Virus record (IMG/VR): IMGVR_UViG_3300042559_002235
Span: 1 to 49,111 of that record
From: a virus
Length of the DNA: 49,111 nucleotides
Reading direction: 5' to 3' (one strand)
Positions 31,505 through 40,685 of this stretch are shown piece by piece. The translations under genes and the position numbers were made by a program. Positions within the stretch are counted from its first letter, which is position 1. The number at the start of each line of letters is the position of its first letter. The notes under the pieces are model-generated. The model was not told where the DNA came from, did not search any database, and saw only the letters and a list, made by a program, of their open reading frames with translations.

Positions 31505-32488
31505 ATGAGTGTAATAAGCTATTTTGGAGGTAAATCCTCAAATGTTTTCATTGAATTCATAAATTCAAAAATTCCTAAAGATGGAAGTATAAAAACCTAT
31601 TTAGAACCATTCTCTGGAGCCATGGGAACATATATGGACGACCCAAACTTAAAGTTTGATGTAGTTATCTATAATGATAAAAATCGTCACCAGGCGAATC
31701 TATATAAGTGTTGTTCTGAGCCTGAAACATTTGTTAAGTATTTAGAGGCTTTGAAAAAAACTTTACTTCATACAGATGAAACAGAACCATTAAAGAAATG
31801 GGACTTCTATAAAGAAATTTATAAGAAATATATTAAGAATGAATTCCTAGATAATATGGATTTTGAAATAGGTGACTTCAAAAAAGCTTCTATTTATGCT
31901 TTCTTAATCACTTCAGCTCATAACTCAGTTTATCCTCGTGGTGCTGGTTTTAATGGTTATAAAAAAGATAAAGACCGTTTGAAATTAGAAGTTCTTATTG
32001 ATAAATTAAAAAAGAACAAATACACTGCAAAGTTAAAATCTATTAAAGAGTTCAATAATGTTGATTTTGAAGAACTTATTAATAAATATGACTCAGAAGA
32101 TACTTACTTGTATTTAGATCCACCATATCACAGACCAGATGTAAATGGTGATGATGATGCTAAAAGATTATCTTGGTATGGAGCTGATAAAGAAGGAGTA
32201 TTTGGACCAGCTTCTCATAGAAGACTATTGGATCTAATTAAAAATTCAAAATCTCGTTGGTCATTATCTTATTACTATTTTCCTTTATTAGAAGAATTGT
32301 TACCAAGAGACCAATATATTTGGACTGAGAAAGAAGTATTTAGAAGTTCTGCTCAAGGTGGGAATAACTCAGATACTAAAAAAGAACAAGAAAAAGGAGT
32401 TGAGTTACTAATTATGAATTATGACCCAACTACTGGTAAAAAATTAAACATCAATCATGGAGTATCCACTACCGAGACAGAGATATAA
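31505..32488 (+). CDS. dam: DNA adenine methyltransferase (Dam/D12 class)
   Basis: 327 residues. YFGGKSS near the N-terminus and YLEPFSGAMG (SAM-binding) are followed by YLYLDPPYHRPD (catalytic DPPY, about residue 203-206). The YYYFPLLEELL...WTEKEVFRSSAQGGN segment is a later conserved block. It transfers a methyl group to the N6 of adenine, most likely protecting phage DNA from restriction. The target site cannot be read from sequence. It lies directly after NADAR, and the DUF1653 gene begins 32 nt before its stop. Confidence 0.88.
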   Translation: MSVISYFGGKSSNVFIEFINSKIPKDGSIKTYLEPFSGAMGTYMDDPNLKFDVVIYNDKNRHQANLYKCCSEPETFVKYLEALKKTLLHTDETEPLKKWDFYKEIYKKYIKNEFLDNMDFEIGDFKKASIYAFLITSAHNSVYPRGAGFNGYKKDKDRLKLEVLIDKLKKNKYTAKLKSIKEFNNVDFEELINKYDSEDTYLYLDPPYHRPDVNGDDDAKRLSWYGADKEGVFGPASHRRLLDLIKNSKSRWSLSYYYFPLLEELLPRDQYIWTEKEVFRSSAQGGNNSDTKKEQEKGVELLIMNYDPTTGKKLNINHGVSTTETEI

Positions 32489-32657
32489 ACATTATAAAGG
32501 AGGTACTTACGAAGTAATTACTTTAGCCACTCATACAGAAACAGGAGAAAAGTTGGTAGTTTATAAATCTATCAACTTTGGTTCTATTTATGTTAGACCA
32601 TTAGATATTTGGAACTCAACTTCTGAGGATGGACAAAGAAGATTTCAACTGATATGA
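32457..32657 (+). CDS. DUF1653 protein
   Basis: 66 residues, beginning in frame within the end of the methylase gene (32-nt overlap). QRYKHYKGGTYEVITLATHTETGEKLVVYKS...YVRPLDIW is the DUF1653 signature. The family is found widely as small stand-alone proteins without known function. Its stop overlaps the next start (ATGA). Confidence 0.8.
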   Translation: MEYPLPRQRYKHYKGGTYEVITLATHTETGEKLVVYKSINFGSIYVRPLDIWNSTSEDGQRRFQLI

Positions 32658-33403
32658 ATAGCATAGTAGATTTATTTAATAGTAATACAAGAGATTTTAT
32701 TACCTCTCAACGTTGGATGGTCGAAAATAAAAACCTTACTAATTTTGAGACTAAAAAGTTTTCAGTTCCCGTTTTAACATCAGAAATGAAAAATGAATAT
32801 CTTAATATAGATATGGAACCTCATCTAGTTAATGCTATTAAAAATGAAATTTCAAATAGTATTATTAGAACTCTCACTAAGAGATTATTTACTACTCATA
32901 AATTTGATTACTTAGACTTAAGACCTGATGGCTCATTAATGAATGGTAGGAAATATCTTGAGCAATTAGTAAGTTTGTTAACTGGAGATAATTATAATAA
33001 CTTAATTACTACTGGACTTATAGCCTCTGAATTACAAGATAGTTCGGCTTTCTCACCTTATATGACAACACATGATTTGAAAAATGGAGGTGAACCTCAG
33101 TGTTATGGTAAATTAGGAGGTAGTGTTGAAGTTTATAGTGATCCATATATGAAATTTAATGATGGTAGAATTTGTTTGTTTAATGCAGTTGAATTTAATG
33201 TAGGTGAAATGAAAGCTTATGAAACACCTTATCCTGGATCATTCGCTCCGAGAATTGTCATAGAATATGATATTGATTATAATGTAAATGACTCTAAATT
33301 ATTTTTTGTAATTGAAGATGAAACTTCTGAGGCATTTAAACAATATACGTCTTTACAAAGAGATATAAAAATTGATAATATTTTAGATGGCAAGAGCTTG
33401 TAA
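32654..33403 (+). CDS. Capsid-fold relative of the major capsid protein (C-terminal half)
   Basis: 249 residues. Several blocks align by eye with gp23 at 25854: ISNSIIRTLTKRLF with ELSQTISKQIVAKIF, GSVEVYSDPYMKFNDGRICL with DISIYVDPYMRYNDNRIVL, and SFAPRIVIEYDIDY with TFAPRMLLRSRYAV. The N-terminal propeptide and roughly the first half of gp23 are missing. It could be a vertex or accessory head protein. It is cotranscribed with the methylase and overlaps the next gene by 17 nt. Confidence 0.65.
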   Translation: MNSIVDLFNSNTRDFITSQRWMVENKNLTNFETKKFSVPVLTSEMKNEYLNIDMEPHLVNAIKNEISNSIIRTLTKRLFTTHKFDYLDLRPDGSLMNGRKYLEQLVSLLTGDNYNNLITTGLIASELQDSSAFSPYMTTHDLKNGGEPQCYGKLGGSVEVYSDPYMKFNDGRICLFNAVEFNVGEMKAYETPYPGSFAPRIVIEYDIDYNVNDSKLFFVIEDETSEAFKQYTSLQRDIKIDNILDGKSL

Positions 33404-33611
33404 TCCTAGTGTATTTAATATAAATAGTTCATCAAACTCAACCGCAATTAATGTTGATGTTGATGGTTGTACAGTTATTAGTAAGTTAGTTCTATTAGAT
33501 GAGAAGACCGGTAATAAATGGCAAATTAAAATATCGGATGGTGAGTTAATAGCTGAACCACTTGAATTAGAAGATAAAAGAGAATATAAACTAAATAAAA
33601 TACTTAAATAA
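33387..33611 (+). CDS. Small beta-rich protein
   Basis: 74 residues. MARACNPSVFNINSSSN is followed by alternating strands (TAINVDVDGCTVISKLVLLDE, broken here). It overlaps the capsid-like gene by 17 nt in another frame. The composition suggests a small surface or decoration protein, but no similarity is recognised. A bidirectional terminator begins at its stop. Confidence 0.55.
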   Translation: MARACNPSVFNINSSSNSTAINVDVDGCTVISKLVLLDEKTGNKWQIKISDGELIAEPLELEDKREYKLNKILK

Positions 33612-33638
33612 AAAAACTCAGATTTCTCTGAGTTTTTT
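33611..33638. terminator. Bidirectional intrinsic terminator
   Basis: AAAAAACTCAGA, short loop, TCTGAGTTTTTT between convergent genes. Confidence 0.85.
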
Positions 33639-33639
33639 A

Positions 33640-34068
33640 TTAAAATTTAGATAACAAATCGTTTTTTTTAATACTATTATAGATAATATTAAGTTCTTCT
33701 TCACTTAAACTATTTATCCATTTATCAAGTTTTGGAGCATGTCTATCTTGAGTCATGTCTGTTATACTATTCCATATTTCTATTTTTTTATCCTCAACAT
33801 CAACATTTTCATTAGTTCCTTCGAAATCCTCAATAGCTTCAATACTATCATCTATTTCAGCAGGACTTAAATCATCCATTTTACGAGTTGTTTTATTGAA
33901 TTTATATCTTGAGTTCCCAACGTGTTGTTGGTCTTCAGAATTAGGCTTAGTTGATCTTCTAACTTTTTTTAAATCTGTTTCTTCTCCTTTTGGATCGGAC
34001 AAGAAGTCTTTAAAGTTAACTACTTTTCTATTTACATTGAATGTAGGTGTATTTTCTTTATAAGTCAT
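33640..34068 (-). CDS. Unknown acidic protein
   Basis: 142 residues, with VNFKDFLSDPKGE near the N-terminus, a Lys/Asp-rich middle and a helical C-terminus (WINSLSEEELNIIYNSIKKN). No family recognised. It has its own TTAATATATA motif, which overlaps the stop codon of the upstream gene. Confidence 0.6.
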   Translation of the reverse strand: MTYKENTPTFNVNRKVVNFKDFLSDPKGEETDLKKVRRSTKPNSEDQQHVGNSRYKFNKTTRKMDDLSPAEIDDSIEAIEDFEGTNENVDVEDKKIEIWNSITDMTQDRHAPKLDKWINSLSEEELNIIYNSIKKNDLLSKF

Positions 34069-34088
34069 TTTATAGAATTACTTTTTTG

Positions 34089-34098
34089 TATATATTAA
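34089..34098 (-). promoter_or_regulatory. Late-type promoter motif TTAATATATA
   Basis: Exact minus-strand motif 20 nt before the ATG at 34068. It overlaps the stop codon of the gene ending at 34095. Confidence 0.5.
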
Positions 34099-34760
34099 TC
34101 TCTAAATTCGGGTTTTAGTGTTATTGTAATGATAGCACTTTTATCACCATAACTATCTTCAGTAATTTCCTTTTCAACATTAAATTTAGAAAAATCTATA
34201 CCTCTAAAAAGACCATTCCACTTTCTATCGGTATAAGCACCTTCTCTATAACCATTACTACAATTAACAACAATTTTCAAGTCTTCTTTATGTAATCTTT
34301 TAGTCATATTATTTGAAAAGTCACTTTTAGAAACATTTGTTCTTTTACTCATCTCGTTGAAAAGTTGTTGAACTAAAAATAAACTTCCTTCAACTTTAGC
34401 TTTTTGTATAAAAGTAACTATTATATGATGTCTCATATGTGGATTTATTGAAACTCTAGAGCTTTCTAAACGATTTTTAAGAGCTATTAACTCATCTAAA
34501 AATTCCCAAAACTTATCATCAATAATTTGTTCAGTGTATCCACCAGATGGTCCTAATTTAAAAGAGTTTCTAAATATTATATTAATAGATTTATATCCGG
34601 AAAATTCACCTTCAGTTATAGTTCTCGGTTCTGAAAAAGAATATTCAATTCCTAGGTCAGTAATAGGAATTAATAACTCATCTAAATCTTCTTTAGATAA
34701 ATCTGTTATATCTTCAGAAGATTCATTTAAGTATGTTACAAATTTTTCTAAATATCTCAC
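34095..34760 (-). CDS. Unknown protein with capsid-targeting-like N-terminus
   Basis: 221 residues starting MRYLEKFVTYLNESSED; L-N-E before Ser fits the prohead cleavage rule. The rest mixes strands and helices (INIIFRNSFKLGPSGGYTEQ, broken here). It is the third gene of a minus-strand operon running from 36201; its start shares one base with the stop before it. Function unknown. Confidence 0.6.
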   Translation of the reverse strand: MRYLEKFVTYLNESSEDITDLSKEDLDELLIPITDLGIEYSFSEPRTITEGEFSGYKSINIIFRNSFKLGPSGGYTEQIIDDKFWEFLDELIALKNRLESSRVSINPHMRHHIIVTFIQKAKVEGSLFLVQQLFNEMSKRTNVSKSDFSNNMTKRLHKEDLKIVVNCSNGYREGAYTDRKWNGLFRGIDFSKFNVEKEITEDSYGDKSAIITITLKPEFRD

Positions 34761-35452
34761 TACTTATTTTTCAATTTTTTATCAAGTATGGCAGCTATAT
34801 TATCTCCTATAAAGAAGTGAACATTTTTTAATGTGTCTGTTTCAATAGTCTCTATTTCATCCATAAATTTGAATTGAAATTTATAAGTATCTAATTCTTC
34901 TTTATCAGTTCTATCTATTTTTTGTATAGATAACTCCATATTATAGTTATTATTAATGTTTATTTTAAAATCGAATGTTGTTTTATCACAAGGAGTTGTT
35001 TTGAACTTAGGTTCATACTCTACGTCAAAGATTGAGTAATCTGTAATCTTTGCTCTTCTCATATAGTAGTTTAAGAACATAGATGGTGCTTCAATAAAAT
35101 CTGAAAGAATTTGTAAGTCTTCTCCAAAGTTATTAGATTCTATTATATCCTCTATCTTCTTCTTCATATCGACTACATTAGAGAATTCAATTTTATGATA
35201 AACACAATTTAAATCATATAGATATATAAATGAATTTTCTATTATATTTCTCTTATCTAAATCAGCTTTGAATATAAATTTAGTATGTATTATTGATACA
35301 TCTTGTACCGCTAATCCATGAATTGAGATAACTAACTTATAGAAGTCTTCCTCAGGTGACATTTCGTATACGGATTCTACCGTATTTACGACACCTTCTT
35401 CTTCAAAGATATCTTTGAATATTTGTTCTATTTCTGATATTTTAATTTCCAT
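34760..35452 (-). CDS. Unknown acidic protein
   Basis: 230 residues starting MEIKISEIEQIFKDIF. Its mix of strands and acidic stretches resembles its neighbour at 34095, but with no direct similarity. It lies 2 nt downstream of the nucleotidyltransferase gene. No family recognised. Confidence 0.6.
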   Translation of the reverse strand: MEIKISEIEQIFKDIFEEEGVVNTVESVYEMSPEEDFYKLVISIHGLAVQDVSIIHTKFIFKADLDKRNIIENSFIYLYDLNCVYHKIEFSNVVDMKKKIEDIIESNNFGEDLQILSDFIEAPSMFLNYYMRRAKITDYSIFDVEYEPKFKTTPCDKTTFDFKININNNYNMELSIQKIDRTDKEELDTYKFQFKFMDEIETIETDTLKNVHFFIGDNIAAILDKKLKNK

Positions 35453-35454
35453 AT

Positions 35455-36201
35455 TTAATTGAATTGTTTATCATATGACTTTCTTTTAAGTTTCATAATC
35501 TTCTCAATGTATCCATTTCTTCTAAGTAGTTTGAATACAAGATTTCCAAGTGATAATTCACCACCTTCTTCTTCTAATCCACTTTTTCTGTAGTTTTTAA
35601 TTTTATCCCATACTTTATTTAACTTTTCATGGAATTTTTCATATTTGTCTTCATCTACTTCTTCTTCTAATCCATCAACAGACATCATTACTGATTTTGC
35701 CTTTTCTCTAAGAGCTTCTTCATCTGGTTCAAATTCTATCTTTTCTGGTCTAACATTCCATTTATCATTAAGTAGTGAGAAAACACCACTTGATTTATGT
35801 GGTTCATCAATATCTTGTATATAAACTTCTACTTCATATCCTTTTATTTTGATATCATGTTCATCATTCCAGTTTTTCTTAGCAGCATCAGCAAACTTTT
35901 TAACCAACTCAACATTATCATCAACATCATCGAAATCAATTAGAATGTGTAAGTCATAATCAGAGTATTTTTCTGACCAATTGTAATTAGCTAAAGACCC
36001 TGTTAGTATAATATCTTTAACATCGGCTTTAAGCTCAGTTGATTCGTAAAAGTCTTGAGCGATTTTAATCAATTGTTCTCTGACTTCTCCATCTAATTCA
36101 AAGTTATCCCATAATTTAGGATTCAACTCATCTTTAATATAAAAAGACTTAATAGGTTCTAAGTCAGCCTGAACAAATTCAAAATATTTATTAACTTTCA
36201 T
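35455..36201 (-). CDS. Nucleotidyltransferase (Pol beta-like fold)
   Basis: 248 residues. DIILTGSLANYNWSEKYSDYDLHILIDF (in the region 62-91) contains the GS and SDxDLHI motifs that place the two metal-binding Asp residues. A third acidic residue is likely in YEVEVYIQD. Members transfer a nucleotide to RNA, protein or small molecules. The N-terminus MKVNKYFEFVQ is a weak match to the capsid-targeting-like motif. The substrate is unknown. First gene of a three-gene operon. Confidence 0.75.
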   Translation of the reverse strand: MKVNKYFEFVQADLEPIKSFYIKDELNPKLWDNFELDGEVREQLIKIAQDFYESTELKADVKDIILTGSLANYNWSEKYSDYDLHILIDFDDVDDNVELVKKFADAAKKNWNDEHDIKIKGYEVEVYIQDIDEPHKSSGVFSLLNDKWNVRPEKIEFEPDEEALREKAKSVMMSVDGLEEEVDEDKYEKFHEKLNKVWDKIKNYRKSGLEEEGGELSLGNLVFKLLRRNGYIEKIMKLKRKSYDKQFN

Positions 36202-36206
36202 AAATG

Positions 36207-36216
36207 TATATATTAA
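36207..36216 (-). promoter_or_regulatory. Late-type promoter motif TTAATATATA
   Basis: Exact minus-strand motif 5 nt before the ATG at 36201; likely promoter of the 34095-36201 operon. Confidence 0.5.
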
Positions 36217-36256
36217 AAAATAGAAACTTATATTTTAATTTTTTATATAAGAGGGT

Positions 36257-37225
36257 ATGGAAAAACTAATTATTATAACACCCCATATGTCAACTGGTGG
36301 GTGTCCTCAATTTGTTCTAAAAAGAATTGAGATGTTAAGAGAGTTCTATGAAATTTATTGTATAGAATATAGTTTTTTATCATCACAATACGTTGTTCAA
36401 AGAAATAAAGTTATTGATTTGATTGGTGATAGATTTATTCCAATATTTGGAGATAAAAATAAGTTAATTGACTTATTGACTAATATAAAACCTGATATAA
36501 TACACATTGAGGAATTCTCGGAAACTTTTATGGATATAGAGGTGTGTAATTTCATTTTTAAAGAAGATAGAACATATAAAATAATAGAAACAACACATGG
36601 GTCTGATGATAAATCAATTTCAAAAGTAAACTTACCAGATAAATTTATTTTTGTTTCAGAGTGGTCTAAAAATATGTATAGTCACTTTGGAGTTGATTCT
36701 GTTGTTATTGAATATCCAATAGATAAAAAAGAGATAGATTCCGAAGCAAAGACTCGATTAGGATTAGATGATGGATATAAACATATTATAAACATTGGAT
36801 TATTCACTCCTGGTAAAAATCAAGCTTATATTTTTGATATCGCTAGATTATTATTGAATGAGAAGATAAAGTTTCATTTTTTAGGAAACCAAGCTGAAAA
36901 CTTCAGAAGTTATTGGGAACCATTAATGAATAATAAACCAGAGAATTGTATAGTCTGGGGAGAAAGATCGGATGTTGAAGATTTCATAATGGCTTCTGAT
37001 ATGCTTTTATTTACTTCTACATTAGAACTTAACCCATTAGTTATAAAAGAAGTTTTATGTTATGATATTCCAATACTTATGTTTGATTTAAAAACATATT
37101 GTGGTTCTTATAGTAGTCATGAAAATATTACATTCCTTAGTGGTTATACAGAAATTGACACACAGGCAATAAAAAAAACATTAAACAAAGATGAGTACAT
37201 TTTTAACAACACAGAAATATATTAA
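36257..37225 (+). CDS. Glycosyltransferase, GT4-like
   Basis: 322 residues with a GT-B plan: an N-terminal ITPHMSTGGCPQFVLKRIEML, a middle TTHGSDD...FIFVSEWSKNMY, then the sugar-nucleotide domain IINIGLFTPGKNQAYIFDIA and SDMLLFTSTLELNPLVIKEVL. The last block holds the usual acidic residue followed by NPLVIKE. It would transfer a sugar from an activated donor. It overlaps the heptosyltransferase-FkbM gene by 35 nt, so the two probably act in one pathway. Confidence 0.8.
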   Translation: MEKLIIITPHMSTGGCPQFVLKRIEMLREFYEIYCIEYSFLSSQYVVQRNKVIDLIGDRFIPIFGDKNKLIDLLTNIKPDIIHIEEFSETFMDIEVCNFIFKEDRTYKIIETTHGSDDKSISKVNLPDKFIFVSEWSKNMYSHFGVDSVVIEYPIDKKEIDSEAKTRLGLDDGYKHIINIGLFTPGKNQAYIFDIARLLLNEKIKFHFLGNQAENFRSYWEPLMNNKPENCIVWGERSDVEDFIMASDMLLFTSTLELNPLVIKEVLCYDIPILMFDLKTYCGSYSSHENITFLSGYTEIDTQAIKKTLNKDEYIFNNTEIY

Positions 37226-39026
37226 CGCTTATAATAGTACCTCTATTACAGAAAATAAAATTCCAGAGAAGTATAACTTTAATGTTTCTTTTTTAAGAAA
37301 TCCTACTGTTGAGATATCAGGAAATTCTAAAGATAACTTTTTAGTTGAATTTATTGATGGAGATAGGCTAGTACACTCATCTAATATAAGATGTGGTATG
37401 TGGACCAAAGTTAATAGGGAGTATTATGCTGATTGGAGAGTTAGAATAACTAAAAAAGACCAGGTTGTTTATGACCAAAAGATAGATTTTACTGGTAAAA
37501 AGGTTTATATTTCACTTGAGTCAAAAGCCTTAGGAGATACACTTGCTTGGTTCCCATATGCTGAAGAGTTCAGAAAGAAACATTCATGTCAGGTAGCAAT
37601 ATCTACATTTATGAACGATTTATTTATTGACCAATATCCTGATTTAGAATTTGTAAGCCCAGGGCAAGGATTTGAGAATATTTATGCTCACTATAAAATC
37701 GGATGGTTTTATAACAATGGATTATTTAATCAAAATTTGAATCCAAAAGATTTTAAGAAAATACCACTTCAACAAACAGCAAGTGATATATTAGGACTTG
37801 ATTATAAAGAAGTTTCTGCTAATCTTCCTAATATCTCTACAACTAAAAAGAAAAGAGTTGGATTTGCTATGCACTCAACCGCACAAGCAAAATATTGGAA
37901 TAATCCAACAGGATGGCAAGAAGTTGTGAATTACTTAATTAAAAAGGGATATGAAGTTGTTCTTTATTCCAGAGAGAATGATGGATATATGGGTAACTTT
38001 CAACCAAAAGGAATACAAAAATTCCCAGGTGGTTCTATGAAAGATGTTATAAGTGATATGTCAACTTGTGAGTTTTTTATTGGACTTGCATCTGGATTAA
38101 GTTGGTTAGCTTGGTCAATCGGATTACCTGTTGTTTTAATATCTGGGTTTAGTGAAGAATGGGCTGAAACTTTGTTAAATACTTATAGAGTAATTAATAA
38201 GTCAGTTTGTCATGGATGTTTTAATAGTGATAGATTAGATGCTGGTGATTGGAATTGGTGTCCAAAACACAAAAATACAGAACGTATGTTTGAGTGTACA
38301 AAAAAAATAGGTTCTGATATGGTGATTAAACAAATCAATAAAATTATCAACGGTGAAGTAGAAGAAAATGATTATCAAAATTTTGATTGGGGTAAAAAAG
38401 ATAATCAGTATGTAGATGCTGCAATCAAAGAAGTATTTGAGGATAATACATATGAAAGATTTTTTGAAGTAGAAGAAGGTGATATTGTTGTGGATTTAGG
38501 AGCGTCTATAGGTCCATTCACATATAAAATTCTACCAAAAAATCCAAAACAATGTTATGTTGTTGAGCCTTTATCACATCAAATTGATATATTAAATAAA
38601 AATGTTGGTAAAGATAATGTGAAAATAATTCAGGGAGCAATTACAGATAAAAAGAAAATTGAAATATCTTGGGATAATGTTACAGAAAGTGTTCCAACAT
38701 TTACATTTAGAGAATTTTTAGATGAAAATGGAATTGATAAAATTGATTTCTTAAAATGTGATTGTGAGGGTGGTGAATATGATGTATTCCAACCAAGTAA
38801 TATTGAATTCTTAAAAACAATTCCAAAAATTGTTACTGAATTCCATTTAAGAGATAATGAAACATTTGATAAATGTAAATTTAGATGGTTTAGAAAAAAC
38901 ATACTTCCTAAATTTAATAACATACAAGTTTACTCATTTGATGGTGTTGATATCAAATGGGATTTGTGGAATGAACACTTTATTGAATATTACTGTGAAG
39001 TAATCATTTACATAGATAATAGATAG
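37191..39026 (+). CDS. Fusion of BAHT-type heptosyltransferase and FkbM methyltransferase
   Basis: 611 residues. Residues 1-395 resemble bacterial autotransporter heptosyltransferases (TibC/Aah): SLESKALGDTLAWFPYAEEF, FAMHSTAQAKYWN and the Cys motif CHGCF...WNWCPKH...FEC that binds a structural metal ion. Residues 410-611 are a FkbM-type SAM methyltransferase: VVDLGASIGPFTYKI, FLKCDCEGGEYDVF and VTEFHLRDN. Separately the two activities add and modify sugars; their fusion suggests a single substrate. Targets could be a virion protein or host surface protein. Confidence 0.85.
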   Translation: MSTFLTTQKYINAYNSTSITENKIPEKYNFNVSFLRNPTVEISGNSKDNFLVEFIDGDRLVHSSNIRCGMWTKVNREYYADWRVRITKKDQVVYDQKIDFTGKKVYISLESKALGDTLAWFPYAEEFRKKHSCQVAISTFMNDLFIDQYPDLEFVSPGQGFENIYAHYKIGWFYNNGLFNQNLNPKDFKKIPLQQTASDILGLDYKEVSANLPNISTTKKKRVGFAMHSTAQAKYWNNPTGWQEVVNYLIKKGYEVVLYSRENDGYMGNFQPKGIQKFPGGSMKDVISDMSTCEFFIGLASGLSWLAWSIGLPVVLISGFSEEWAETLLNTYRVINKSVCHGCFNSDRLDAGDWNWCPKHKNTERMFECTKKIGSDMVIKQINKIINGEVEENDYQNFDWGKKDNQYVDAAIKEVFEDNTYERFFEVEEGDIVVDLGASIGPFTYKILPKNPKQCYVVEPLSHQIDILNKNVGKDNVKIIQGAITDKKKIEISWDNVTESVPTFTFREFLDENGIDKIDFLKCDCEGGEYDVFQPSNIEFLKTIPKIVTEFHLRDNETFDKCKFRWFRKNILPKFNNIQVYSFDGVDIKWDLWNEHFIEYYCEVIIYIDNR

Positions 39027-39086
39027 ATTATAGACGTTATATATTTTTATATATACCCTATTGATAAAAAACAAAAATCAAGCACA

Positions 39087-40430
39087 ATGAGTAGATTAGT
39101 TACATTAAATGGTGAAAATGACCAAGAAATATTAGATTCAATTTTTGGAAATGAAATAATTGTATTTGAAGATATACAAGGTTCAAAAATATGGGTTAAC
39201 TGGGATGGTAAGGAATTTAACATAAGACCTAAATCCATCGGTAGTGAATCAATTAATTTAATTGATTTAGCTATGCAGAATTATTACAACCCTGCTATTA
39301 ATTATCTTAATGGTTTAGATAATAGAGTTAAATCATTACTTAATAAAAAATGGTGGTTCTGTTTTGAATATTTTCCAGATAGTCAACCAGCAAATATACA
39401 ATATTCAAGAGTTCCTAAAAATCATTTAGTTTTAACCACTATTAATAAAGGTGGTAAATATGAATTTGGAGTAGAAGAGTTAGATGAGTATTCAAGACTA
39501 TTTGATGTTGATGTTCTACCGGTGGTTTTCCAAGGGAAGATATCTGAAAGAGCTATAGAAGCTATTAAATACTTTGTTAATACAAGTGAGGATGATTTAG
39601 AGTATGTGTTTGGTGAGAAATCATTCGCTTTCTTTTTCTATAAAATACTTAATCCAAGTTCTACTAATTCATTTCTAATGGATGAAGAAGATTATCAATC
39701 TAATTTAGAGAAATTAATAGTTAGATCAAAAGATACGGATATTTCATTTGAAATACTTAACCCTTTATATAAAAGAATGAATGATAGTAATTCAACTGAA
39801 TTTGTTGAAATCTATACACTTATTTTAATTAACTTTTTAAATTTTTGTCAGTCGTTTAATTTAGATGAAATTAAACTTAAAGGTGATAAAAAAGATGAGG
39901 TTTACATTTACTTAATATGTAAACTATTTAATATCTATGTTTCTGAAGTAAAAGAAGATTTATTAAATTTTGAATTTGTAGTTCCTGAATTCTTTGATAA
40001 AGAGAAATTTAAAATTAATACTGAACTTATTTCAAATAAATTAACAAAAGATTACATAAGAGAAAGTGGTAAACTTGAGTATATATTCAAAGCTATATTG
40101 GGTTCATTTAACAAAAAAAGAAAAAAGCCAATTGGTGTTTTTACTGATAATACGGTTATTTTATTTAATGGATTTGTAGATGATATTGATAAATATATTG
40201 ATAGATATCTTAATAAATTACATGAGGTTGAGTTAACAAGATCTGGATTACTTGATTTTGGTGACTTCTTTGATATTCAATATGACAAAGATGGAGAAGG
40301 TGAAGTTTATCCTGATGTTTACTCAGAATTTGAAAAAGGAGCTGGTGAAAAGAAGAAAAAAGGTAAAGGTGGTAAATTACCTATAACTCCTGAATCAACT
40401 AGTAAGGAACCACCTAGTTTAACTAAATAA
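39087..40430 (+). CDS. Ligase-like protein with degenerate nucleotidyl motif
   Basis: 447 residues. EIIVFEDIQGSKIWVNWDG (about 24-42) occupies the place of ligase motif I, but the adenylated Lys of KxDG is Asp (DIQG). WWFCFEYFPD could be motif III and LEKLIVRSKD motif IV, followed by FEILNPLYKR. From about 230 to 400 is a helical domain; the last 45 residues are Lys/Gly- and Ser/Thr/Pro-rich. It may be a polynucleotide-ligase relative that has lost activity, or my alignment may be wrong. It is coupled to the next gene (TAATG). Confidence 0.45.
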   Translation: MSRLVTLNGENDQEILDSIFGNEIIVFEDIQGSKIWVNWDGKEFNIRPKSIGSESINLIDLAMQNYYNPAINYLNGLDNRVKSLLNKKWWFCFEYFPDSQPANIQYSRVPKNHLVLTTINKGGKYEFGVEELDEYSRLFDVDVLPVVFQGKISERAIEAIKYFVNTSEDDLEYVFGEKSFAFFFYKILNPSSTNSFLMDEEDYQSNLEKLIVRSKDTDISFEILNPLYKRMNDSNSTEFVEIYTLILINFLNFCQSFNLDEIKLKGDKKDEVYIYLICKLFNIYVSEVKEDLLNFEFVVPEFFDKEKFKINTELISNKLTKDYIRESGKLEYIFKAILGSFNKKRKKPIGVFTDNTVILFNGFVDDIDKYIDRYLNKLHEVELTRSGLLDFGDFFDIQYDKDGEGEVYPDVYSEFEKGAGEKKKKGKGGKLPITPESTSKEPPSLTK

Positions 40431-40645
40431 TGAAATCAATTAATCTTAATATGACTTCTATTGAAGTTAAAGCAGAAACAAGAGCTATTAAAGCTACTTG
40501 GACCACTGAAATGATTAAGGATATAAGTTCATATCATAATACTGATATTGAAAAAGATCTTGAGAATCTTTTAAGAGCTGAACTTATTAAAGAAAGGGCT
40601 TCTAATCGTAAAAATTCTATCAATAAAATTTTTAATAATATCTAG
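40430..40645 (+). CDS. Short capsid-fold fragment (gp23 spine-helix-like)
   Basis: 71 residues: SIEVKAETRAIKATWTTEMIKDISSYHNTDIEKDLENLLRAELIKE occupies residues 10-55 and follows the gp23 pattern of T4-like phages (a V-x-A-x-TRxLKAxxTxExxxDL stretch and a Lxx-LxxE helix). In this phage's gp23 the equivalent region is TIEVSSALRRTEIEDIKANTG. It keeps only that segment of the fold. It overlaps the preceding gene by one base. It may bind capsid subunits; this is inference. Confidence 0.5.
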   Translation: MKSINLNMTSIEVKAETRAIKATWTTEMIKDISSYHNTDIEKDLENLLRAELIKERASNRKNSINKIFNNI

Positions 40646-40685
40646 TTTATTACAAACATAAACCAGGATTTTTTATATAAAATCT

